Source of the DNA: an uncultured Sutterella sp.
Lineage (GTDB): Bacteria > Pseudomonadota > Gammaproteobacteria > Burkholderiales > Burkholderiaceae_F
Assembly (NCBI GenBank): GCA_905198475.1
Contig: CAJKCQ010000001.1
Location: forward strand, 31,193-95,192
Length of the DNA stretch: 64,000 nt
Direction of reading: 5' to 3'
The position numbers and the translations under genes are program-made. Positions 49,061-58,320 of this stretch are shown piece by piece; the first letter of the stretch is position 1; each line of letters opens with the position of its first letter. The notes below the pieces were generated by a model, which was given only the letters and a program-made list of their open reading frames with translations, had not been told where the DNA came from and searched no databases.

Positions 49061-49633
49061 TCAACCGAAGAGTTCGCCGAAGAGCTCCTTCTTCTTCTTT
49101 TCGTCCTTCACCTCGCCCTCCGAGGCGGGCAGCACGTTCGACACCTTCTTGTCGATGTCGAGAAGGCGCTGGCTCACCGCGTTCTGGGCGGCCGCCTGCT
49201 CCTCCTTCACCTGGTCGCGCAGAAGCGCGAACTGGCGGTCCTGCGCGTCGGCGCGCTCACGCACGAGCTTCTCGATCTCCTCGTTCTTCGCGACGATGAG
49301 CGCCTCGAGCTGGTCGAAGCGGGCGCGTACGTCCTTTCCGAGCTCGACGACGCGGCTCTTGTCGGCGTCGTCGGCCGCCTGACGCGCGATGCGGGCGTCC
49401 TTGTGCGCCTGACGGATCTCCACGACGACGCTCGCCTGCTGCCAGATCGTGTAGAGCATCAGGATGGCGATCACGACGGCGAAGGAAACGACGACGATGA
49501 TGCCGAGCGGCGCCTGGATCTCGTCGAAGACGAGGTTCACCGTCGTCACCGTCGAAAGCGTCGTCCAGTTGATGATGAGGAAGACGGCGAGCAGCACGAG
49601 GATGAGCATCATGGCGAGTGTGCGCAGCTTCAC
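49061..49633 (-). CDS. LapA/DUF1049-like membrane protein with coiled coil
   Basis: The 190-residue protein begins (GTG, with AAGGAG upstream) [22 protein letters not shown], a membrane helix, then [19 protein letters not shown] and a second helix, the two-helix pattern of LapA/DUF1049 proteins that help control lipopolysaccharide synthesis through LpxC. After it comes a charged coiled coil of about 120 residues ([20 protein letters not shown] onward), much longer than in E. coli LapA (102 residues in total). LapB is not next to it. Function is therefore tentative. Confidence 0.65.
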   Translation of the reverse strand: MKLRTLAMMLILVLLAVFLIINWTTLSTVTTVNLVFDEIQAPLGIIVVVSFAVVIAILMLYTIWQQASVVVEIRQAHKDARIARQAADDADKSRVVELGKDVRARFDQLEALIVAKNEEIEKLVRERADAQDRQFALLRDQVKEEQAAAQNAVSQRLLDIDKKVSNVLPASEGEVKDEKKKKELFGELFG

Positions 49634-49683
49634 TTTGTTCTCCTTGCGGGTTGGGTCCAGAGGCCCCGAAAATTCGGTCTTTT

Positions 49684-49689
49684 TATAAT
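49684..49689 (+). promoter_or_regulatory. -10 element upstream of upp
   Basis: A perfect TATAAT in TTTTTATAATACTC, 54 bases before the upp ATG. Confidence 0.45.
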
Positions 49690-49743
49690 ACTCGGAGGGC
49701 GGACCGTCCGCCCTTTTCGTCAACACTACAGAAGAGTTCCTCC

Positions 49744-50394
49744 ATGAAGTCCGATCCCCGCTTTCCGCGCCTGCACATCGTCGACCACCCGCTCGTTCAG
49801 CACAAGCTCTCGCTGATGCGCGACAAGCGCACGAGCACGCGCGACTTCCGTGAACTCCTCAGCGAACTCGCGATGCTCATGGGCTATGAGCTCACGCGCG
49901 ACTTCCCCGTCGCCCTCGAAGAGGTCGAAACCCCCGTCGCCCACTGCTGGTCGCCGATGCTCTCTGGCAAGAAGTGCGTGATCGTGCCGGTGCTGCGCGC
50001 CGGCCTCGGCATGTCCGACGGTCTGCTCGCCCTCATGCCCTCGGCGCGCGTCGGCCACATCGGCCTCTACCGCGACGAGAACCACCGTCCGGTCGAGTAC
50101 CTCGTGAAGCTGCCCGCGCAGCTCGAGAACCGCACCTTCATCGTCGTGGACCCCATGGTGGCGACGGGCTACTCGGGCGCGCACGCCGTGGACGTGCTCA
50201 AGAAGCGCGGCGTGCCGGGCGAAAACATCCGCTTCATGGCCCTCGTCGCGGCTCCTGAGGGCGTCGAGGTCTTCTCGAAGCTCCACCCGGACGTGGACCT
50301 CTACGTCGCCTCGCTCGACGAGAAGCTCAACGAGAACGCCTACATCGTTCCGGGTCTCGGCGACGCGGGCGACCGCATCTTCGGGACGAAGTAG
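49744..50394 (+). CDS. upp: Uracil phosphoribosyltransferase
   Basis: Upp salvages uracil to UMP using PRPP. The 216-residue protein has [33 protein letters not shown], and the PRPP loop [16 protein letters not shown]; many relatives have GGSA at the end of that loop, so GYSG is a small variation. The C-terminus [14 protein letters not shown] is typical. It is followed by a strong terminator. Confidence 0.96.
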   Translation: MKSDPRFPRLHIVDHPLVQHKLSLMRDKRTSTRDFRELLSELAMLMGYELTRDFPVALEEVETPVAHCWSPMLSGKKCVIVPVLRAGLGMSDGLLALMPSARVGHIGLYRDENHRPVEYLVKLPAQLENRTFIVVDPMVATGYSGAHAVDVLKKRGVPGENIRFMALVAAPEGVEVFSKLHPDVDLYVASLDEKLNENAYIVPGLGDAGDRIFGTK

Positions 50395-50437
50395 CTCCGG
50401 CCCGAGGCGCCCCTGCGGCGCCTCACGAAGGCGAAGA

Positions 50438-50464
50438 GGACGCGCGGTGCGCGTCCCTTTTTTT
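50438..50464 (+). terminator. Terminator of upp
   Basis: Arms GGACGCGC/GCGCGTCC with a GGT loop are followed by CTTTTTTT. Confidence 0.9.
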
Positions 50465-50617
50465 GTCCGCCGTCGCCCTCTTTTTTTGAACACGAAATTC
50501 TAGTATTTACCCTAGGTTTAAGCCGGCTATAAGGTTTTGATGAGGGGTTTCATACGCATATACGCGTATTTTGCACGGCGTCACTTCGCCGGAAGGGGTG
50601 TAGACCCATCCAAACAC

Positions 50618-50659
50618 TTGATGAATGTCAAATCCATTGAGGACCGGTCCGTTCATCAT
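50618..50659 (+). promoter_or_regulatory. FNR-like promoter of frdC
   Basis: TTGATGAATGTCAA (50618-50631) matches TTGAT-N4-ATCAA at nine of ten positions. CATCAT at 50654-50659 lies where a -10 should be if the box is centred at -41.5, the class II FNR spacing. The start would be near 50666, about 93 bases before the ATG. Confidence 0.6.
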
Positions 50660-50758
50660 TCGGGCCGAAGCAAGAATTTTTCCGCGCCGTCCCCCCGCAG
50701 CTGCGGGCGTGCGGACCGCGGATGCCTCAATCTCTCAAACTTCTAGGACCAGTCAAAA

Positions 50759-51598
50759 ATGACGACCCCTGATTCTGTCAAGTACGCGCATACGCCCTCC
50801 GCCACGGACAACGTGTGGGGCGTCGGCCTCAAGGACGCCAAGCGTCAGAGCAAGTGCACCGCCCGCCTCGACGTGGCGCAGTCGGTCACCGGCCTCATCC
50901 TCGGCATCTTCCTCTTCTGCCACATGGCCTTCACGGGTTCGGTGAACATCTCCAAGGAGCTCTTCGCCAACCTGATCGCCACCTCGGGCGGCGTCTGGCT
51001 CAACGGCCAGGACAACCACTGGATGCACGTCCTCTTTGTGGGCTTCATCTTCCTGTGCGTGATCGTCCACATGTTCTGCGCGCTGCGCCGCTTCCCGACC
51101 TCCTACAAGAAGCTCCATGACCTCCGCGCCCACGTCAAGCTCGTGCACCACTCCGACACGACGCTCTGGTGGGTCCAGTTCGTCACGGCCTTCTGCCTCT
51201 TCTTCCTCGTGTTCCCGCATCTGATGACGATGCTCACGAACCCGGGCGGCTTCGACCCGAACCTCATCGGCGTCCACACTTATCACAACGGCCTCATCTA
51301 CACGTTCTTCTTCCTCGTGTGCACTGAGCTCCACGGCATGATCGGCCTCTACCGCCTCGCCGTTAAGTGGGACATCTTCGCGAAGAACCCCGAGTACAAG
51401 ATCATGGACCAGCGCGCCGCCACGGACCGCACGGGCTTCCGCAAGGCCATGGTTGTCGTCGCCTTCCTGATGATCGTCGGCGGCTCCATCACGATGTGGA
51501 CCAACTACTCGATCGGTGCTGATCAGGTCGCTGCGAACGCCGAAGCCCAGCGCTTCGAAATGCCTGAAGGCGCTTCCTGGTTCAACCACGCGAAGTAA
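50759..51598 (+). CDS. frdC: Fumarate reductase/succinate dehydrogenase dihaem cytochrome b subunit, Wolinella type
   Basis: The 279-residue membrane subunit has five helices and the four axial haem histidines of Wolinella succinogenes FrdC (44, 93, 143, 182) at nearly identical spacing: His55, His104, His154 and His192. Glu190, two residues before the last His, corresponds to the E-pathway Glu180. It would oxidise menaquinol for fumarate reduction. The gene is alone: no frdA or frdB precedes or follows, and a terminator lies about 95 bases downstream. The N-terminus is about 11 residues longer than in Wolinella. Confidence 0.92.
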   Translation: MTTPDSVKYAHTPSATDNVWGVGLKDAKRQSKCTARLDVAQSVTGLILGIFLFCHMAFTGSVNISKELFANLIATSGGVWLNGQDNHWMHVLFVGFIFLCVIVHMFCALRRFPTSYKKLHDLRAHVKLVHHSDTTLWWVQFVTAFCLFFLVFPHLMTMLTNPGGFDPNLIGVHTYHNGLIYTFFFLVCTELHGMIGLYRLAVKWDIFAKNPEYKIMDQRAATDRTGFRKAMVVVAFLMIVGGSITMWTNYSIGADQVAANAEAQRFEMPEGASWFNHAK

Positions 51599-51693
51599 TT
51601 CGACCGACTCCCTCCCGTCGTTCTCCTTTCGCTCCCGGGGCTCCGCCCTTCCGGACGGCCCCCATCCAACAGGGAAGCGAGGCGATGGAGAAG

Positions 51694-51733
51694 AAAAGCT
51701 CCCGAAGTCCGAAAGGACCCGGGAGCTTTTTTT
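51694..51733. terminator. Bidirectional terminator between frdC and pepP
   Basis: Ten-base arms AAAAGCTCCC/GGGAGCTTTT with an inner GTCC/GGAC stem are followed by TTTTTTT on the plus strand and TTTTC on the minus. Confidence 0.85.
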
Positions 51734-51791
51734 ATGCGTTGGATCCGCGGCTTGCTGCGGACGCGGCTACCGCCCGCAGCAAGGAGCGGGA

Positions 51792-53573
51792 TCAGGATTC
51801 CGACACCGGCCGCACGGCACGCTCGAACCACGCGCGGCAGCGCGCAGAGACGAGGGGTGCGAGCTTCTCGACGCGCTCGGCGTTGAAGCGGTTGAGCTCG
51901 TCGGCGAGGGGCCCGAAGGGCGCGGGCAGCGCCCGCGTGTCGATCGGCATCATTGTGAGCGCACGGAAGCGCAGGAACTCCCCGAACTCCGTCTTCACGT
52001 CCTCCTCGCAGACCATGAGGTTCTCCACGCGCACGCCCCAGCGGCCCGTCCGATAGAGGCCCGGCTCGTCGGAGAGGACGTTGCCGGGAGCAAGCGGCAC
52101 GGGCTTGGCGCGCGGCGAAATGGTGACGGGGCCCTCGTGCACGTTGAGGACGTACCCGACGCCGTGGCCCGTTCCGTGCCCGAAGTCGAGCCCCTTCTCC
52201 CAGAGATCAATGCGCGCGGCGAGGTCGATCCCCGCACCGGTGGCGCCGCGCGGGAAGCGCAGCCGCAGGAGGCGGAGCATCGCGCGGGTGACAAGCCCCA
52301 CGTCGGCCTTCATCTCCTCGGTGGGCTCGCCCACGGGCGTCATGCGCGTGATGTCGGTCGTGCCGCATTCATACTGGCCGCCCGAGTCGATGAGCAAGAG
52401 CCCGTCGCCCTCGAGCCGCGCCCCGCCGTCCGCCGGGACGGCGTAGTGCGGCAGCGCCCCGTTGGGGCCGAAGGCGCTGATCGTCGGGAAGCTTTCGTCG
52501 AAGAAGTCCCGGCCCTTCGCGCGCCAGGCGTGAAGCATCGCCGCGGCGTCGCCCTCGGTCGTGGGGACACCCGCGGCGAGCCGTTCGTCGAGCTCGGCGT
52601 AGAACTCCGCGAGCGCCACGGCGTCCTCGAGCATCGCCTCATCGATCGCCGCAATCTCCGCGGAGGTCTTCACGCACTTGAGCATCAGCACGGGCGAAGG
52701 TCCGGTGACGGTGTGCTCGGCCGGAACGAGGCGCGCGATCGCCGCATTCGTGTGTTCGGGGTCGTAGAGCACGGCGCCCGAACGGGCGGCGTCGTAGACC
52801 GCCTCGGGGAGCGCTTCGGGGGGCGCCGTGCGCACGCCGTCGGTGAGGAGCGCCGCCTCAACGCCCGGCTCGAGGCGCGCGGCGTCCACAAAAAGCGCCG
52901 CCTTCTTAAGCCCGACCAAAAGCGTCGCCGTGAAGACGGGGTTGCAGGGCACGTCCGCGCCGCGCAGATTCGTGGTCCAGGCGACGTCGTCGAGCGCATT
53001 GAGGATGACCGCGCCGGCCCCGGCCTTCTCAAGCGCTGCGCGCACGGCCGCGAGCTTCTCCCCGCGGCAGCGGCACGGGCGCTTCATCTCCCGCACGCGG
53101 GAGAGAGAAGGCGCGGGGCGATCGGGCCAGAGGCGCGCGACGTCGGGCGCCTCTTCGCGGAAGTCGAGGCCCCGGACGGCGAAGCGCACGGCGGAGTCCT
53201 CGGCGGCGGCCGCCGAGATGAGCTCGGGGTCGGCGCCGACCACGCCCGACGAAAGGCGGGCGGCGAACCAGTCGACGATCGTCTGCTGCAGACCGGCGGT
53301 GAGCTTCACGAGCTCAATCTCTTTGGGGAGCTGCCGCGTGGCCTGCTCCCAGTAGCGGCTGTCGGCCACCAGGGCGGCGGCGTCCGCGGTGACGAGCAGC
53401 GTGCCGGCGCTGCCGGTGAAGCCCGAAAGCGCTTCTCGCAGCTTCCAGGCGTCGGGGACGTATTCGGAAAGATGCGGGTCGGCGGTCGGGACGATCAGTC
53501 CCGCGAGACCCAGCGCCGCCGTTTCCCGGCGGCAGCGCGCGAGGCGCTCGAGCGCCTCCAGCTGCTTCAACAT
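51792..53573 (-). CDS. pepP: Xaa-Pro aminopeptidase (M24B, three-domain form)
   Basis: The 593-residue metallopeptidase cleaves N-terminal residues before proline. It is the long three-domain form (two creatinase-like N-terminal domains plus a pita-bread catalytic domain and a C-terminal extension), as in eukaryotic APP1, rather than the 440-residue E. coli PepP. Metal ligands are in LLIDSGGQYECGTTDITR (two Asp), FGHGTGHGVGYVLNVHEGP (His), VLSDEPGLY (Glu) and ENLMVCEED (Glu). It is convergent with frdC. Confidence 0.9.
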   Translation of the reverse strand: MLKQLEALERLARCRRETAALGLAGLIVPTADPHLSEYVPDAWKLREALSGFTGSAGTLLVTADAAALVADSRYWEQATRQLPKEIELVKLTAGLQQTIVDWFAARLSSGVVGADPELISAAAAEDSAVRFAVRGLDFREEAPDVARLWPDRPAPSLSRVREMKRPCRCRGEKLAAVRAALEKAGAGAVILNALDDVAWTTNLRGADVPCNPVFTATLLVGLKKAALFVDAARLEPGVEAALLTDGVRTAPPEALPEAVYDAARSGAVLYDPEHTNAAIARLVPAEHTVTGPSPVLMLKCVKTSAEIAAIDEAMLEDAVALAEFYAELDERLAAGVPTTEGDAAAMLHAWRAKGRDFFDESFPTISAFGPNGALPHYAVPADGGARLEGDGLLLIDSGGQYECGTTDITRMTPVGEPTEEMKADVGLVTRAMLRLLRLRFPRGATGAGIDLAARIDLWEKGLDFGHGTGHGVGYVLNVHEGPVTISPRAKPVPLAPGNVLSDEPGLYRTGRWGVRVENLMVCEEDVKTEFGEFLRFRALTMMPIDTRALPAPFGPLADELNRFNAERVEKLAPLVSARCRAWFERAVRPVSES

Positions 53574-53636
53574 TCAGGCACTCCTTTGCGGCGTCCGCCC
53601 GCGGCGGGCGGACCCGGCGGATGGTTGGGTGGACGG

Positions 53637-54020
53637 TCAGAAGAGCTTTCTGATCACCACGGTGACGGGAAAGCCCACGTGCTTTTCGCTCTCGACGTCT
53701 TCGCCGATGTCGAGCGAGACGACGCGCCAGCCGGCGTCGCGCAACTCGTCGAGCCGCGCCGAAACGCCAAGGTCCGCGCACGCGAAGGGCATCTCCTTCA
53801 CGCGCGAGAGCACCGTCACGGGCCGTTCGGTCGTGCAGGTGGTCTCCGAGTGGTAGGGCGCGTCGAGAAGCGGATCCCGCCCGCTCGGCGCCGCAGCTCC
53901 CTCCGTGCCGGTGCCGGACGCTCCGCCGCCCTGACGGGCGGACTGCGGTGCGGCGCAGCCCGCGGCGAGCGCCGCGGCGGCGGCAAGGGCGAGAAGTGCG
54001 CGGACGGTTCGTTTCTGCAT
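53637..54020 (-). CDS. Small lipoprotein of unknown function
   Basis: The 127-residue protein begins MQKRTVRALLALAAAAALAAG and has a lipobox LAAGC with the acylated Cys near residue 22. A Gly/Ala/Ser-rich linker leads to a short domain of about 70 residues with two Cys (TTCTTE, PFACAD) that could form a disulfide, ending in VGFPVTVVIRKLF. I do not recognise the family. GGAAGGAAAG precedes the ATG. It lies 47 bases after the DEAD-box-like gene and may share its transcript. Confidence 0.75.
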   Translation of the reverse strand: MQKRTVRALLALAAAAALAAGCAAPQSARQGGGASGTGTEGAAAPSGRDPLLDAPYHSETTCTTERPVTVLSRVKEMPFACADLGVSARLDELRDAGWRVVSLDIGEDVESEKHVGFPVTVVIRKLF

Positions 54021-54067
54021 GAAGCTTTCCTTCCTTGAGAAGAGCTTCGATTCTACGACCTCGACGC

Positions 54068-57000
54068 TCACTCGCCGCGGGGCTTCTTCTGGAACTTGGA
54101 GCGACCGCGCGGCGCGCCGCTCCGGTCACCGCCGCCGTGGCCGCCGGACTTTCTGAACTTCTGGAACTTGCGTCCGCCCGAAGGCTTCACCTTGTTGTCG
54201 GGCTGGCTGCTGCCGAAGATCGTGCGCGGCACCTCAAATCCGGACTCCCCGGGCATCGTCTGCGCGAAGGAGAGCGTCTGCGGACGGTCGGCCGCATAGG
54301 CCTCGGCCGTCTGCCAGGGCATCGCCGCGGCCGCGGCGCGCTTCGGGCGGTAGTGGATGGAGTTGCCGAAGTTGTCGTCGGCGCCGCCCTCGTCGCTGAA
54401 GCCGCGCTCGACGGGCGCCTCTGCGTCGCCCGTCTTGCGGGCACGGCGGTCCTTGTCGCGATGGCGCCGCCCCTTCTGCTGACCCTGCTGGTTCTGCTGA
54501 TCGCGCCGGCGCTTCTGCTTTCCGCCCGCCGGACGCGTTTCGGCGCCGGGGGCGGCCTCTCCGGCCGTCTGTGGTGCGGCGGCCGTCCCCTCAGGGACGC
54601 CCTCGGGCATCCGGGACGCCTCGACGGGCGCGGCAGCCGCAGCCGCAGCCGGAGCGGGGGCGGCGGCCTGCACGGGCGTCTCCTCACCCTCCTGGCGCTG
54701 CTTGCGGCGCTTGTTGTAGGGCGTGCGCAGCGACCCGCCCTTCTTCTGCGCGTTGTGCTGTTTGCGGTTCTGCTTCTGCGCGGGCTTCGGACGGCGCTCC
54801 TCTCCGGAGACGGGGAGCGACCCCTCGCCGGGCACGGTGAGCGCCTCGGCCGCGTAGTCCTCCGCGAGGAACGCGGGCTGAAGGCCCTTCTCCCGGGAGC
54901 GCTGCTGCTTCTGGTGCTGCTTGTTCTTCGCGCCCTTCTGGAAGTTCTTCTTCTGGCGGCGGCGTTCGCCGTCCTTTTCGCCGCGGCGGCCCGAAGGCTG
55001 AGCCGCGAGGATGCCCTCCTGCTCGGCGGGCATGGCGTCGCCCGCACGGCGCTTGGGCCGGCGGATGGTGCCGCGGCGGCCGACCATCTGGTGCGTGAGG
55101 CGCTCGCCGCCCTTCATTTCGCGGCGCATGCGCTCCTGCGCGGCGCGCAGCTCCACGGTGTTCGAGGAAAGCGGCTCCGTGATCGTCACGACGGGCTCGT
55201 CCTTCTCCTTGCGGGGCACGTAGCCCGAACGGATGGTGAGCGTGCGGCGATGCGGCGCTTCGTCGCCGGCATCCCCGGCATCCTCGTCGTGCTCATGGCC
55301 GTACGCCTCCTCATCATCGGCGTACTCACCGTCGTCCTCGAAGTCGTCCTCCTCGAACTCCTCGTCTTCGCCGGCGTCGTCCCATTCGGCGTCGTCGTCA
55401 TCGAACGCTTCGTCCTCGGGGAGCTCGTCCTCGTCTTCGTATTCGTCTTCGTATTGAGCGCCGTCGTCTTCGAAGGCCTCTTCGTTTTCGTGCGCGGCCG
55501 CGTCATCCTCTAAGGAGGCGCCGGAAGCTTCCCGCGCGTCGTCCTCGCCGACTCCGGCGGCAGCCTCTTCTTCGGCCTTTTCCCCGGCCTCTTCTCCGGC
55601 CTCCGGGCCGGCTTCTTCAGCGCGCTCAACGGGCGCTTGGCAAGGCGCCTCGACGGAGGTCTCGTCGGGAGCGGCAGGCGTCTGCGCTTCGGGCGGGCGC
55701 GGCGTTTCCGGCGCCCGAGCGTCTTCATCAGGAGCGCACGGGGCGGGTTCGGCCGCCGCCTCGGCGGGTTCTCGTGGTTCGGCCGCCGCGGAAGCGAGGG
55801 CGGGGACGGGCGCGGAGGCGGGTGCGTTCACGCCGTCGACCATCTTGAACAGGTCTAGATGGTCCGCATCCTGCGGCTCCGTGGCCGGCGCTTCAGACTC
55901 GGCCTCCGGGGCGCCCGCGGCGGACTCCGCTCCAAGCTCGACCACGCGGCCATCGCCTTTGAGCTGCGCCTCCCAGACGATGTCGGTGAGATCGAAGACG
56001 GCGTCCGAAAGTTCTTCGGCGGCCGAGTCAACGTCTCCGGATTCGTCCGCCTGAGCGCTCCCGGCCGCTTCGTCGGCCGGCTTCAGGGCGCCGGCCTCTT
56101 CGAGGAACGTCCAGGGCGTCTTCACGCTGACGGGCGTCCCCTTGGGAGCGGCCGGACACGCCTCGTCGGGCTGAGCCGCGTCGTCCTGCGCCTCAGCGGA
56201 ACAGCTCTTCCCGCGGGCGGGCAGAGGCGGCAGTCCGACCTGGCTGCGCGCATGATTCAGCGCCCTCACGCAGCGGTTTTCGTACCCCTCGAGCGTCTCG
56301 AGCGCGCTCGGGATGATCTCATTCTGCCCCCCGGTGCAGTCGAGGAGCCTCCAGGAGCTCGGCCGGATCTGCGTGCGCAGGCAGTTCCACTCCCTGTACT
56401 GGTTCTCGAGGCAGAGGGTGAGGGCGAAGCCGCACCAAGGACGGCGCTTCGTCGGCTCGAACCAAGCGAGCGCCGCGGCGCTTTCATATTCGCCGGCATC
56501 CTCGGGAATCGCGTGGAAGACCACCACGTCGAACATCCCCTGCGGGAAGGTCTTCGCCGCCTGCTCGAGGTCGGCCACGGCGCAATGGGCGCCCATCAGC
56601 TCCATGTTCTTTTCGACGACGCCGGCGGCGTCGCGTTTGCGGACGGCTACGGCGGGCACGTCCGCAGCGTTGAGCATTTCAGCGATCTTCGAGACGCGGC
56701 GGTTCACGGTGAGCACGAGCACGCGCACTTCGCGCGGGAATTGAGCCGCACGCTCGCAGAGCGTCAGGGTGCGCTCGTTGTGCCGCACGAGGTCGAAGCG
56801 CTCCAGGAGCCTCGGCGCGCCATAGCGTCCGAAGGCGCGGAGGATCTTCATGTTCGGGAAGCGGCTCTTCACGCGCTTCTCACAGCGCTTCTGGATCTCG
56901 TCGGAGAGGAAGAACAACCGCTCCTCGGCCGACTTGGGCAGCCGCTTGAGGACCTTCTCGAGCCTCGGCAGGCCCATTGCCGTGTCAAAGACCTCCATTG

Positions 57001-57475
57001 CGCAGAAGACGCCGACCATCTCGACGCCGTCAAGGTCGAGCTTGAAGCGGTCGCACGCCCAGTCGATGAAGTTGGCCCGTCCAAGGATCAGGTCCACGCC
57101 GAGGATGCTGCGCTGCGCGCGGGCGATGTCGCCGCCCTCGCCGAGGACGAGCGCGCTCAAGTGGGTCCCGGCAGTAAGCGCTTCAAAACGCGCGCACAGC
57201 GTCACGGCCTCCGCGTCGGTCTCGGTGATGATCAAGGCCCGGGGCCGGCGGTTCGGGTCGAGCGGCCTGCCTGCGCTGCCCGCGTAGAGCTTCGCGGCGA
57301 TCCCGAGCAGGGCGGCCGAGCGCTTGCCCGACCCCCTGTGCGCTTCGAGAATGAAGGATTCGTCGCGGGCAATGGACATCAGGATCTGGTCCTGCGCGGA
57401 CGTCGTCTCCTTCCAACCGAACACACTGATCCGGCGCAAAAGGACTTCGGGCAGCTGATGGGTCGAAAAGTTCAC
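54068..57475 (-). CDS. Catalytically degenerate DEAD-box helicase-like protein with acidic/basic tail
   Basis: The 1135-residue protein aligns along two RecA-like domains (about 1-395) with RhlE/RhlB helicases, but the motifs have decayed: Q motif TSAQDQ, motif I AHRGSGKRS (45-53, Lys kept, Thr now Arg), Ia ITETDAEA for PTRELA, Ib GRANFIDW for TPGRLLD, motif II FCAMEVFDTAMG where VLDEADRMLDMG is expected (DEAD is CAME), motif III FLSDE for SAT, and no HRxGRxxR. A disordered tail of about 715 residues follows: Glu/Ala/Pro-rich, then a block almost all Asp/Glu, then a Lys/Arg/Gln-rich half ending GRSKFQKKPRGE. GTG with GGAAAG upstream is the start. ATP hydrolysis is unlikely; an RNA-binding scaffold is possible. 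Confidence 0.75.
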   Translation of the reverse strand: MNFSTHQLPEVLLRRISVFGWKETTSAQDQILMSIARDESFILEAHRGSGKRSAALLGIAAKLYAGSAGRPLDPNRRPRALIITETDAEAVTLCARFEALTAGTHLSALVLGEGGDIARAQRSILGVDLILGRANFIDWACDRFKLDLDGVEMVGVFCAMEVFDTAMGLPRLEKVLKRLPKSAEERLFFLSDEIQKRCEKRVKSRFPNMKILRAFGRYGAPRLLERFDLVRHNERTLTLCERAAQFPREVRVLVLTVNRRVSKIAEMLNAADVPAVAVRKRDAAGVVEKNMELMGAHCAVADLEQAAKTFPQGMFDVVVFHAIPEDAGEYESAAALAWFEPTKRRPWCGFALTLCLENQYREWNCLRTQIRPSSWRLLDCTGGQNEIIPSALETLEGYENRCVRALNHARSQVGLPPLPARGKSCSAEAQDDAAQPDEACPAAPKGTPVSVKTPWTFLEEAGALKPADEAAGSAQADESGDVDSAAEELSDAVFDLTDIVWEAQLKGDGRVVELGAESAAGAPEAESEAPATEPQDADHLDLFKMVDGVNAPASAPVPALASAAAEPREPAEAAAEPAPCAPDEDARAPETPRPPEAQTPAAPDETSVEAPCQAPVERAEEAGPEAGEEAGEKAEEEAAAGVGEDDAREASGASLEDDAAAHENEEAFEDDGAQYEDEYEDEDELPEDEAFDDDDAEWDDAGEDEEFEEDDFEDDGEYADDEEAYGHEHDEDAGDAGDEAPHRRTLTIRSGYVPRKEKDEPVVTITEPLSSNTVELRAAQERMRREMKGGERLTHQMVGRRGTIRRPKRRAGDAMPAEQEGILAAQPSGRRGEKDGERRRQKKNFQKGAKNKQHQKQQRSREKGLQPAFLAEDYAAEALTVPGEGSLPVSGEERRPKPAQKQNRKQHNAQKKGGSLRTPYNKRRKQRQEGEETPVQAAAPAPAAAAAAAPVEASRMPEGVPEGTAAAPQTAGEAAPGAETRPAGGKQKRRRDQQNQQGQQKGRRHRDKDRRARKTGDAEAPVERGFSDEGGADDNFGNSIHYRPKRAAAAAMPWQTAEAYAADRPQTLSFAQTMPGESGFEVPRTIFGSSQPDNKVKPSGGRKFQKFRKSGGHGGGDRSGAPRGRSKFQKKPRGE

Positions 57476-57990
57476 GTTCTTTCCAGCATGAATGGACGTT
57501 CCACCTTCGGCATGCGTCGTGCACGGACGGCTCGGATGCGGCGCGCCCCATGGGGCGCGGCGGACGGAGCGGCGGAACCCGGCTGCGGGCGCGCAACGGT
57601 GCGCACGGCCGGAAATTTGAATTGGGGCAACGTAGGCCGGCTGCATCCGCAGCCGCTTTCCGGAGCGCTTGCGGCTCCGGAGGGCCGGGCGGTGGTGGTG
57701 CGCCGCCCGGACAAGGGAAGGACCGGGACGGGAGGCGGGCGCAGCCGCGCCCTTGAATCATCAGAGGGACAACCTGCACTCCGCGTGGGCGTCTCCGAAC
57801 GGAGCCTGAATTCTCCGGCGCGAAAGGGGAGTCGCCCCGTCTGCGGTCTTCGCAGGCCGGATTTTAGCAAACGGCGCCGGCGCCCGAGCACCTTTGGAAA
57901 CCGCCCCTGCGGGCCCGGTATGATGCTACAGGACGGCCGCGGCAGCGGCCTCCTCCGCACGACAAACCCACTTTCAAAAAGAGAAGCATC
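57476..57990. other. Long divergent intergenic region between the DEAD-box-like gene and the FKBP gene
   Basis: This 515-base gap is GC-rich and shows no gene with a start, ribosome-binding site and recognisable product. Near its right end are TTGGAA (57894-57899) and TATGAT (57919-57924), 19 bases apart, a possible promoter for the FKBP gene. A long leader for the leftward gene remains possible. Confidence 0.5.
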
Positions 57991-58320
57991 ATGGCCCTCA
58001 AGGAACTCATCATCGAAGATCTCGTCCCCGGCGAAGGCGCCGCCGTCAAGTCCGGCGACCACGTGAGCGTCCACTACACCGGCAGCCTCGAGGACGGCAC
58101 CGTCTTCGACTCGAGCGAAGGCCGCGGCCCGCTCGACTTCACCTGCGGCGTCGGACTCGTGATCCCCGGTTGGGATCAGGGCCTCATCGGCCTCAAGAAG
58201 GGCGGCAAGCGCCGCCTCTCGATTCCCGCCCGCCTCGCCTACGGCGAAATGGGCTATCCGGGCGTGATTCCGCCCAACGCGGACCTCTACTTCGACGTCG
58301 AACTCGTCGACATCCGCTGA
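57991..58320 (+). CDS. FKBP-type peptidyl-prolyl isomerase
   Basis: The 109-residue protein is a single cytosolic FKBP domain with the active-site residues in [35 protein letters not shown] and [28 protein letters not shown]. It helps protein folding at proline bonds. AGAGAAGC precedes the ATG. Its last 34 bases overlap the end of the convergent maf gene. Confidence 0.93.
   Translation: MALKELIIEDLVPGEGAAVKSGDHVSVHYTGSLEDGTVFDSSEGRGPLDFTCGVGLVIPGWDQGLIGLKKGGKRRLSIPARLAYGEMGYPGVIPPNADLYFDVELVDIR

Larger units (their letters stand above)
50395..50758. other. Intergenic region between upp and frdC
   Basis: This 364-base gap holds the upp terminator, an AT-rich stretch with the inverted repeat ATACGC-N6-GCGTAT (50553-50570), and the FNR-like frdC promoter. 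No gene is supported; a 69-codon frame across it has no coding features. Confidence 0.5.

Noticed and set aside
50537..50746. A 69-codon gene upstream of frdC
   Set aside because: It overlaps the FNR-like promoter, has no ribosome-binding site and no recognisable product.
51516..55513. Two long plus-strand open frames opposite pepP and the DEAD-box-like gene
   Set aside because: Composition is that of GC-rich antisense frames, and part of one is a Ser/Val/Leu mirror of the Asp/Glu block on the other strand.
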